Source of the DNA: Sphingomonas_O antarctica
Lineage (GTDB): Bacteria > Pseudomonadota > Alphaproteobacteria > Sphingomonadales > Sphingomonadaceae
DNA: 64,000 nucleotides
Assembly: GCF_965137005.1 (NCBI RefSeq)
Contig: NZ_CBCRXM010000002.1
Coordinates: 1-64,000, forward strand
Direction of reading: 5' to 3'
Part shown: positions 58,243 through 64,000 of the stretch, one piece after another
How the letters are laid out: the number at the start of each line of letters is the position of its first letter
Position numbering within the stretch: position 1 is the first letter of the stretch
Notes under the pieces: generated by a model
What the model was told of the DNA's origin: nothing
The model's database searches: none
The model's input: the letters and a program-made list of their open reading frames with translations, nothing else
Position numbers and translations under genes: made by a program

Positions 58243-59034
58243 ATGCCCCGCGCTCATGCCATCGTCTTCGCCAATGAAAAGGGCGGCACGGGCAAATCGA
58301 CCACGGCCGTCCATGTCGCGGTCGCACTGACGGCACAGGGCGCGCGCGTCGCGGCATTGGACCTCGATCACCGCCAGCAGACGATGACGCGCTATCTCGA
58401 CAATCGCGCGGCAACCGCGCGGCGGCGTGAGCAAATCCTGCCGACGCCCGCTTATCGCGCGCTGACCGATCAAAGCGAGGTGGCGCTGGCCGATGCGGTC
58501 GCGGAAATGACCGCCGATGCGGACTTCCTGATCATCGACACGCCCGGCCGCGACGATCCCGTGGGCCGCGCGGCGATTTCGCTGGCCGATACGCTGGTCA
58601 CCCCGATCAACGACAGTTTCGTCGATCTCGATTTGATCGGTCAGGTCGATGCCGAGACGTTCAAGGTCAAGCGCCCCAGTTTTTACGCCGAACTGATCTG
58701 GGATCTGCGAAAGGTCCGCGCCAAGACCGATGGCGGCACGGTCGATTGGGTCGTGCTGCGCAACCGGCTCCAGCATCTCGAAGCGCGCAACATGGTCCGC
58801 GTCGGCAAGGCGTTGGCCGAACTGTCGAAGCGCGTCGGATTTCGCGTCATCCCCGGCCTGGGCGAGCGCGTGATCTATCGCGAGCTGTTTCCCAAGGGGC
58901 TGACGTTGCTCGACACCGGCGCGATCGACAATGTCGGGATGAGCCACATCGCCGCGCGCCAGGAATTGCGCGAAATGGTCGGCGGGCTCGATCTGCCGCC
59001 AGCGTCGTCATCGGGGCAGCGGGACGCGGCGTGA
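58243..59034 (+). CDS. mipZ: Division plane positioning ATPase MipZ
   Basis: A 263-residue ParA/MinD-type ATPase. The deviant Walker A is FANEKGGTGKSTTAVH, and Walker B is in FLIIDTPGRDDPVGRAAI. LITPINDSFVDLDLIG-like VTPINDSFVDLDLIGQVD and WVVLRNRLQHLEARNM are MipZ-specific blocks. In Caulobacter MipZ forms gradients from the poles and inhibits FtsZ off-centre. It is followed without gap by the J-domain gene (TGATG overlap). Confidence 0.93.
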   Translation: MPRAHAIVFANEKGGTGKSTTAVHVAVALTAQGARVAALDLDHRQQTMTRYLDNRAATARRREQILPTPAYRALTDQSEVALADAVAEMTADADFLIIDTPGRDDPVGRAAISLADTLVTPINDSFVDLDLIGQVDAETFKVKRPSFYAELIWDLRKVRAKTDGGTVDWVVLRNRLQHLEARNMVRVGKALAELSKRVGFRVIPGLGERVIYRELFPKGLTLLDTGAIDNVGMSHIAARQELREMVGGLDLPPASSSGQRDAA

Positions 59035-59273
59035 TGAAGTTCGTCCTGTTCATCGCGCTGATCTGGGCCGGCTGGCTGGTGTTCAAACGCGCCGCCAATC
59101 CGATGCCGCGCGACGAAGCGGCACGATTGCTGGGCATCGCCGCCGATGCGGATGGCCCGACCGTGATCGACGCGCACCGCCGCCTGATCGCGCGGGTTCA
59201 TCCCGATGTCGGCGGCAATGACGAACTCGCCGCACGGATCAATCGCGCACGTGACGTGTTGCTGAAAAATTAA
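59034..59273 (+). CDS. Membrane-anchored short J-domain protein
   Basis: A 79-residue protein: an N-terminal helix (FVLFIALIWAGWLVF), then a compact J domain with EAARLLGIAADADGPTVIDAHRRLIARVHPDVGG, including the HPD motif that stimulates DnaK. The location next to mipZ is seen in several alphaproteobacteria. The protein probably brings DnaK to the inner membrane. Its stop overlaps the end of the convergent antitoxin gene by four bases. Confidence 0.85.
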   Translation: MKFVLFIALIWAGWLVFKRAANPMPRDEAARLLGIAADADGPTVIDAHRRLIARVHPDVGGNDELAARINRARDVLLKN

Positions 59274-59584
59274 AGAGCGAACACAAGCTCAGTTCCGTCT
59301 TCTTTTTCCATCAGTAATTTCAATTTGCCTCCTTTGGCGGACGCCAGTCGGCTCAGATCGGATAGTGCATTATCGTCTCGACGTTCGATCTTTGATATGT
59401 TCGACTGCGTAACACCAAGGATTTGCGCAGTTTCAACCTGCGACAAACCCAAAGCCTTGCGCATGTCGCGCATGAGGGCGATTTGAGGACGCAGAATTGC
59501 CATCTGCTCCTCAACGTATCGTTCGTCCTCACTTGTGAGATCGGCATCCCACGTTACCAATTCACTGCCCTTGAATTTCACCAT
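59270..59584 (-). CDS. XRE-family antitoxin
   Basis: A 104-residue protein with a Cro/C1-type HTH in the centre: MRKALGLSQVETAQILGVTQSNISKIERR (residue pattern L-S-Q-x-x-x-A-x-x-L-G-V-x-Q-x-x-I-S-K-I-E). The N-terminal half is acidic and helical (DLTSEDERYVEEQM). It lies 10 bp downstream of the toxin-like gene on the same strand, the toxin-first order of HigBA-type modules. GC is clearly lower than in the flanking mipZ and pgm genes, so the pair was probably acquired. The ATG at 59584 gives a normal start. Confidence 0.85.
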   Translation of the reverse strand: MVKFKGSELVTWDADLTSEDERYVEEQMAILRPQIALMRDMRKALGLSQVETAQILGVTQSNISKIERRDDNALSDLSRLASAKGGKLKLLMEKEDGTELVFAL

Positions 59585-59594
59585 AATTAATGAC

Positions 59595-59885
59595 CTAGAA
59601 TTGCCAAGGATTCCGGTCGTACAAAACAAAGACGGCAGGCTCGCGAGTTTCTAGCCAAAGGGTGGTCCAAGCACCTCTAAATTTGACCAAAATTTCTCGA
59701 ACATATTCCTGACCATCTTCCAAATGTATTTCGGTCGATGTGCAATAGCCTAAGACATTTGCAGCATCGATACCAAACTCCTCGAATGACTTCTGAAGGA
59801 TTTTAACCTCGCGTCTTACCGAGGAAGAGGAATCTCTTAGCGCTTTTTGAAAACGCAGATCAATATAGACCTGATTGTCTCCCAT
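59595..59885 (-). CDS. Putative type II toxin of the HigB/RelE-like class
   Basis: A 96-residue protein starting MGDNQVYIDLRFQKALRDS. VREILVKFRGAWTTLWLETREPAVFVLYDRNPWQF near the C-terminus (residues 62-96) resembles the beta-sheet core of Gp49/HigB-type RNA interferases. Helix 2 is EVKILQKSFEEFGID. The Lys/Arg catalytic residues typical of RelE are not obvious, and the tail YDRNPWQF is not one I know. Position before an XRE antitoxin is the main support. GC is low, and the region upstream to 60117 is also AT-rich. Confidence 0.65.
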   Translation of the reverse strand: MGDNQVYIDLRFQKALRDSSSSVRREVKILQKSFEEFGIDAANVLGYCTSTEIHLEDGQEYVREILVKFRGAWTTLWLETREPAVFVLYDRNPWQF

Positions 59886-60117
59886 TTTTTATACTCCCTA
59901 CGGTGGCCTCGATTGCCCGTTTTGTCGGATCAGTGAGGTCGTCGGCAACGCCCAATTCGGCTTGCTGAATTTTGAAAACGTGCATTTGGCAACTCCCTTT
60001 AAAAAGCTAATGCGGAAATGGAATCCGCTCCAACGTGTTTGCAATATTCCTTGCAGGAATACAACCCTTTGGAATAGTTTTTTCTTTGGCAAATTTTTGA
60101 CGAGGGCAAGACGGCTT

Positions 60118-61500
60118 ATGACCCACAGTTTCAACCCCACCGCGCTGCGTGAATATGACATCCGCGGGATTTACGGCAAAACGCTGGGTGAGGCCGACGC
60201 TTATGCCATCGGACGGGGATTCGGGACGCGCGTGCGGCGCGTCGGCGGGACGCGTGTCGCGGTGGGTTATGACGGGCGATTGTCCTCGCCCAGCCTCGAG
60301 CGTGAACTGATCCGCGGGCTGACCGAAACGGGGATCGATGTCGTCCGCGTCGGACTCGGCCCCACGCCGATGCTCTATTATGCCGAAGTCACGCTGGAGG
60401 TGGATGGGGGCATCCAGATCACCGGGAGCCATAACCCGGGCGACTATAACGGCTTCAAGATGGTACTGCAGCACGCGCCGTTCTTTGGCGACGACATCAA
60501 GGATCTGGGCAAGCTGGCCGAAGCCGGCGACTGGGAAGAGGGCGCGGGCACAGTCAGCGATTACGTCATCGAGGATGATTATGTCGCGCGGCTGATGGCC
60601 GGATATGCCGGTGGCGCATTTCGCATCGGGTGGGACGCCGGCAATGGCGCGGCGGGCCGCGTGATCGAAAAGCTGGTCGCGATGCTGCCCGGTGAACATC
60701 ACACGATCTTCACCGAGATTGACGGCAATTTCCCCAATCACCATCCCGACCCGACCGAGGAAAAGAATCTGGCCGACCTGAAAAAGCTGGTCGCCGAGAA
60801 AAACCTGGACTTCGGGCTCGCCTTCGATGGCGATGGTGACCGGCTGGGCGCGATCGACGGGCAGGGTCGCGTCGTGTGGGGCGATCAAATCCTGTCGATC
60901 CTCGCCGAGCCGATCCTGCGCGAAATGCCCGGCGCGACGATCATCGCCGATGTGAAGGCCAGTCAGGCGCTGTTCGACCGCGTCACCGCGCTGGGTGGCA
61001 CGCCGTTGATGTGGAAGACCGGCCATTCGCTGATCAAGACCAAGATGAAGGAAACCGATTCGCCGCTGGCGGGCGAAATGTCGGGCCACATCTTTTTCGC
61101 ACACGATTATTACGGGTTCGACGACGCGCAATATGCCGCAATCCGGCTGATCCAGGCGGTGCGGTTGCTCGGCGGGTCGCTGACCGCATTGAAGGATGCG
61201 ATGCCGGCGATCGTCAACACGCCGGAAATGCGGTTTCAGGTCGATGAGAGCCGCAAGTTCGCGGTGGTCGACGAAGTGCTCGAACGCCTTGAGGCAGCGG
61301 GCGCCGACGTCAACCGCACCGACGGCGCGCGGGTCAACACGCCCGACGGCTGGTGGCTGCTGCGCGCGTCGAACACGCAGGATGTGCTGGTGGCGCGTGC
61401 CGAAAGCGGCGATCAGGCGGGGCTCGACCGTCTCGTCGCGCAGATCGACGACCAGCTGGCGGCATCGGGGCTGGAGCGCGGCCCGCAGGCCGGCCACTGA
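60118..61500 (+). CDS. Phosphomannomutase/phosphoglucomutase
   Basis: A 460-residue alpha-D-phosphohexomutase. The N-terminus FNPTALREYDIRGIYGKTL, the phosphoserine loop GGIQITGSHNPGDYNGFKM, the metal loop GLAFDGDGDRLGAID, the sugar-specificity loop GEMSGHIFF and the phosphate-binding RASNTQDVLVARAE are all present. The GEMSGH loop is typical for PMM/PGM enzymes of the AlgC type that supply GDP-mannose and UDP-glucose precursors for exopolysaccharide. The ATG at 60118 fits; the open frame upstream has no homology. The DUF2721 gene abuts its stop on the other strand. Confidence 0.94.
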   Translation: MTHSFNPTALREYDIRGIYGKTLGEADAYAIGRGFGTRVRRVGGTRVAVGYDGRLSSPSLERELIRGLTETGIDVVRVGLGPTPMLYYAEVTLEVDGGIQITGSHNPGDYNGFKMVLQHAPFFGDDIKDLGKLAEAGDWEEGAGTVSDYVIEDDYVARLMAGYAGGAFRIGWDAGNGAAGRVIEKLVAMLPGEHHTIFTEIDGNFPNHHPDPTEEKNLADLKKLVAEKNLDFGLAFDGDGDRLGAIDGQGRVVWGDQILSILAEPILREMPGATIIADVKASQALFDRVTALGGTPLMWKTGHSLIKTKMKETDSPLAGEMSGHIFFAHDYYGFDDAQYAAIRLIQAVRLLGGSLTALKDAMPAIVNTPEMRFQVDESRKFAVVDEVLERLEAAGADVNRTDGARVNTPDGWWLLRASNTQDVLVARAESGDQAGLDRLVAQIDDQLAASGLERGPQAGH

Positions 61501-61971
61501 TTATTCGGGGAGCGCGCCGAGGTCGATCAGTTCCTGGCGAACGTGGAGCGCGGCGACCGCGATCCGCGTTTCGCGCAGGAACAGGACCATGCCGCTGGCC
61601 AGCAGCAGCACCGCGATGACGAACATCACCGCGACGTAGCGGGACAGGTCGAAGCGGATCAGTTCCTCGGCGAACATCATGATGATCAACAGGCACACCG
61701 TCAGCCCGCAGGCGGTGCACAGATAGATCGCGCGCGCGGCGAGGCTCATGCGCTTTTCGAGCACGCGCAATTCGCCGATGAGGCGCAGCCGCTCGTCACC
61801 CGTCGCGTCTGGCACCTGCGGTTCGAGCAAGCGCGCGCGGTCGACCACCCGCGCCAGCCGCCCGGCGATGACGTTCATGAACGCGCCGATCCCCGCCAGA
61901 AAGAAAACGGGGGCCGTCGCCTGCTGAATGGTTTCGGGAATGTTGGCGTTGGTGAACAGGCTGACGGGCAT
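61501..61971 (-). CDS. DUF2721 membrane protein
   Basis: A 156-residue protein with three hydrophobic segments: TAPVFFLAGIGAFMNVIAGRLARVVDRARLLE at the start (the DUF2721 signature is the R-x-x-R-V-V-D-R-x-R-x-L block), AIYLCTACGLTVCLLIIMMF, and YVAVMFVIAVLLLASGMVLFL. A charged loop (about 45-75) lies between the first two. The family is widespread and uncharacterised. The stop codons of this gene and pgm are adjacent. Confidence 0.85.
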   Translation of the reverse strand: MPVSLFTNANIPETIQQATAPVFFLAGIGAFMNVIAGRLARVVDRARLLEPQVPDATGDERLRLIGELRVLEKRMSLAARAIYLCTACGLTVCLLIIMMFAEELIRFDLSRYVAVMFVIAVLLLASGMVLFLRETRIAVAALHVRQELIDLGALPE

Positions 61972-62098
61972 CGCTCGAGGCTAGTCCCGCGCCGGGACAC
62001 GAGCAAGGCGACTAAGCCAATGGCCTAGCCCGTTTGGCCGATGCCGGCATGGTTGCCCCCGCGGTAATGGCGCGGTCGATCACATTGGGGGCTGCATC

Positions 62099-63328
62099 AT
62101 GACCAAATACGCCTTGGCGTTCGTTTCACTGCTCGCGCTCGCCGCGCCGGGTTACGCCAACACCGCGACCATATCCTATGTCGAAACCAGCCCGTTCGTC
62201 GGCAGCGCCGATCCGGTGGTCGATTTCACCAGCGGGCACGTCGCGTATCAAGACATCGGCGGCGCGCTCAACCGCGCGGTCACCAGCATCGGCACCAACA
62301 AGGTCTATTCGCGCGGCAACGGCACGTCGGAACTCAATGCCGGTTCGGCATGGATGGACAGCTACACTGTGGGCGGCACGGGCAACGTCAATGTCCATCT
62401 GAGCTTCACGATCGACGGCGGTTCGAATGTCGGCGCCAATTTGGGCGGTGACGGCAATCTGTTCGACTGGACCTATCGCGTCGTCGCGCTGAAGGGCGGC
62501 AACTGGAATCTGGGCGGACAAGGCGTGACCGCGACCGCGCCCGGCACCAACGGTTTGCCGATCCGGTCGAGCGGTGACAATTACGAAAGCATGCTGCTGA
62601 CGCGAACGGCACCCGCCGACGCGACGGTCACCAACACTTATCAGCCGCGGTTTGGCGGCACGTCGGTGTGGAACGTGCGCAATTTCGGCGGCGATCCGGG
62701 CCAGTTCGCGTCGGGTGTCGCGCGCAACGGCAACAACGTGACGGTCTATACGATCAATCCGAGCGGCGTTCCGTTGCGGCAGGTGTTCCAGCCGACGCGG
62801 TTGATGACTTACAATTACAACACCGGCGTCCTGATGAGCACGGTGCAGTATAGCGCCGTGCCGTCGCTGGTTGCGACGTACAACAATCTGATCGCGACCT
62901 ATCCGATCTTTGCGCAGACCGGATTGTGTACGCCCGACGACGAGACCGGCTATTGCCCGACGCAGGCGAATTACGCGCCGACGACGCTCAGCCTCGATTT
63001 CAGCGTGGCGGCGGGTGAGCAGTTCACCGTGCTGTCGTATCTGTCGCACATCAATCTGCGCGACGGGGAGTTCGATTTCTTCAACACCGCGACGCTGAGC
63101 GGGATCACCTTGTCGCCCGGCGCCACGCTGACCAGCAGCAGCGGCGCGCTGCAGCAGATGGCGGGCGGCGGCTACGGCTATGCGCCGCTGACGCTGGGCG
63201 TGCCAGAGCCGGCGCAATGGGCGCTGATGATCGGCGGCTTCGGGCTGATCGGTGGCGCGTCGCGCCGCCGTCAGCGGCAGGCCGCCAGCGCCGCGTCGAT
63301 CGCCGTCGGGGCGCCGCGCAAGTCGTAA
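62099..63328 (+). CDS. PEP-CTERM-sorted exported protein, beta-rich
   Basis: A 409-residue protein with a signal peptide (MTKYALAFVSLLALAAPGYA), a long Asn/Gly/Thr-rich beta domain, one disulfide-capable pair (LCTPDDETGYCP), and the sorting tail VPEPAQWALMIGGFGLIG followed by ASRRRQRQ. The tail is nearly identical to that at 19801-19890, so both use the same sorting machinery. The extension after the Arg cluster (AASAASIAVGAPRKS) is unusual for this class and overlaps the 3' end of the convergent gene at 63271, so the normal stop may have been lost. Confidence 0.82.
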   Translation: MTKYALAFVSLLALAAPGYANTATISYVETSPFVGSADPVVDFTSGHVAYQDIGGALNRAVTSIGTNKVYSRGNGTSELNAGSAWMDSYTVGGTGNVNVHLSFTIDGGSNVGANLGGDGNLFDWTYRVVALKGGNWNLGGQGVTATAPGTNGLPIRSSGDNYESMLLTRTAPADATVTNTYQPRFGGTSVWNVRNFGGDPGQFASGVARNGNNVTVYTINPSGVPLRQVFQPTRLMTYNYNTGVLMSTVQYSAVPSLVATYNNLIATYPIFAQTGLCTPDDETGYCPTQANYAPTTLSLDFSVAAGEQFTVLSYLSHINLRDGEFDFFNTATLSGITLSPGATLTSSSGALQQMAGGGYGYAPLTLGVPEPAQWALMIGGFGLIGGASRRRQRQAASAASIAVGAPRKS

Positions 63329-63669
63329 ATCTCATACCCCGCGCGGGTCCGGACGGTCATCGTCTGGCCCGCGCGCAGGGCGTCGATGGCTTGCGGGTCG
63401 ATGGTCCGGGCCATGTCGCCCGCTATTGCCAGCTGAACTGACTTCCCCCCGACGGTGAGCATCGCCCGTCCGTCGCGCGGCACATGACCCAGCCGGAAAC
63501 TCAGCACCGGCGCGCGGCCCGGCGCAACGGCCAGCGCGGCAAACGGTTTTAGAGGCGTCGTCGTCCGTCGCACCGGTTCCGCCACTGCGCGGCAGACCGG
63601 TCCGTCGCGGAACGTCGCCCAGCCGCCCTTGACCGCCAGCAAGCTGGCCGCGGCGGCGAGGAGGATCAT
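63271..63669 (-). CDS. Hypothetical exported protein
   Basis: A 132-residue protein with a short leader (MILLAAAASLLAVKGGWATF) and a body that ends YDLRGAPTAIDAALAACR. The pattern G-x-x-x-A-M-L-T-V-G-G, then A-x-x-x-G-x-x-M-x-V-R-T and the final A-x-x-A-C recalls small invasion-associated (IalB-like) periplasmic proteins, but this is weak. Its ATG overlaps the stop of the upstream histidine phosphatase gene by four bases. The final 58 bp are shared with the convergent PEP-CTERM gene. Confidence 0.6.
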   Translation of the reverse strand: MILLAAAASLLAVKGGWATFRDGPVCRAVAEPVRRTTTPLKPFAALAVAPGRAPVLSFRLGHVPRDGRAMLTVGGKSVQLAIAGDMARTIDPQAIDALRAGQTMTVRTRAGYEIYDLRGAPTAIDAALAACR

Positions 63670-63998
63670 GCGCCGGTGCCGCGCACGACCACCGTCTCCT
63701 GCCCATTTTCGACCATCGCGACCGATCCCTGGGGCAACCGTTCGCCCACCGGCGTGCCGCAATTCGGATGCGCCGCCCCGCCGGTCAGCAGTCCGCGCAG
63801 CACCTGGCTGGACACGCCGTGCATGATGATCAGCCGGTCGCGCGGCGCGGAGCGTTCCGCCACCCACGGGCGCAGGCGGTCGGCAACGTCGGCATAACTT
63901 TCCCCGCCCGGCGCGACCCGCGTGAACACGCCCAGTGCCGGATCGAAGATGTCACCCGTTTCGGCGATGATGTCGGGATAATAGCGCCCATCCCAGCT
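63666..63998 (-). CDS. Histidine phosphatase family protein, 5' truncated by the window edge
   Basis: The C-terminal 110 residues of a phosphoglycerate mutase-like phosphatase. The frame is open to the window end and reads SWDGRYYPDIIAE, then GGESYADVADRLRPWV with the E-S-Y block, and LIIMHGVSSQVLRGLLTG with the second catalytic His. SVAMVENGQETVV closes it. The N-terminal RHG motif lies outside the window. It overlaps the downstream hypothetical gene by four bases. Confidence 0.8.
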   Translation of the reverse strand, partial: SWDGRYYPDIIAETGDIFDPALGVFTRVAPGGESYADVADRLRPWVAERSAPRDRLIIMHGVSSQVLRGLLTGGAAHPNCGTPVGERLPQGSVAMVENGQETVVVRGTGA

Positions 63999-64000
63999 GC

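Noticed and set aside
1..64000. CRISPR array, rRNA operon or intact tRNA gene
   Set aside because: No regularly spaced direct repeats, no rRNA signatures, and no complete cloverleaf found; only the tRNA 3' fragment at 2612.

Overview
The window looks like chromosomal DNA of a Sphingomonas-like alphaproteobacterium (order Sphingomonadales). The reasons are the high GC content, three secreted proteins ending in the PEPxxWA-type sorting tail followed by an Arg cluster, MucR and MipZ homologues, and the gene order nifU/tsaB/rimI/fur/plsC/miaB/phoH/ybeY/corC/lnt/metK/trmB. The species cannot be named from the sequence.

Layout. 1-2970 is accessory: the 3' part of an IS5-type transposase, an N-terminal remnant of a ParB-domain gene, a complete IS630-type element whose transposase has lost a catalytic Asp, and an isolated tRNA 3' end that looks like an attachment-site scar. 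2971-9611 carries a small SNase-like protein, rpoZ, a phospholipase D-type enzyme, a methyltransferase, an MFS exporter, a LysR regulator, a cyclophilin and a luciferase-like oxidoreductase. 9691-13129 is a two-gene NHEJ module (ku, ligD). 13178-22540 holds a DUF885 hydrolase, a PilZ protein, thiL, a K+-independent H+-pyrophosphatase, a PEP-CTERM protein, infA, an SDR enzyme and a DEAD-box helicase.

22799-39302 is the conserved housekeeping block: Fe-S scaffold, t6A and ribosome modification, MucR, Fur, PlsC, MiaB, PhoH-YbeY-CorC, Lnt, MetK and TrmB. Genes for a sugar dehydrogenase, a PHA-related protein and a VOC protein are interposed between corC and lnt. The block ends at a small lower-GC island (39565-41005, minus strand) with a nucleotidyltransferase/winged-helix pair resembling AbiE/MenAT-type toxin-antitoxin modules.

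41311-43778 is a divergent polyphosphate pair (ppk2, ppx). 43775-48467 carries a sugar dehydrogenase, a TlpA-like lipoprotein, and argH, a small lipoprotein and lysA. 48459-51013 has an orphan PycTM-like membrane protein, a PEP-CTERM protein and an HTH regulator. 51010-54194 is a compact riboflavin operon (ribD-ribE-ribBX-ribH). 54208-59273 holds tonB, ridA, a FemAB-like protein, panC, mipZ and a J-domain protein. 59270-59885 is a low-GC toxin-antitoxin pair. 60118-64000 carries a phosphomannomutase, a DUF2721 protein, a PEP-CTERM protein and a partial histidine phosphatase.

The most unusual signal is a set of palindromic repeats that sit in frame inside protein-coding genes: ligD (11249-11327), thiL (16415-16556) and ribD (53441-53537). 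Sister copies of the first family lie between genes (10568-10646, 21072-21209). The two copies of that family inside genes enter in the same orientation and reading frame and encode related peptides. This behaviour recalls the Rickettsia palindromic elements. Everything here was read by eye; no database search was possible.
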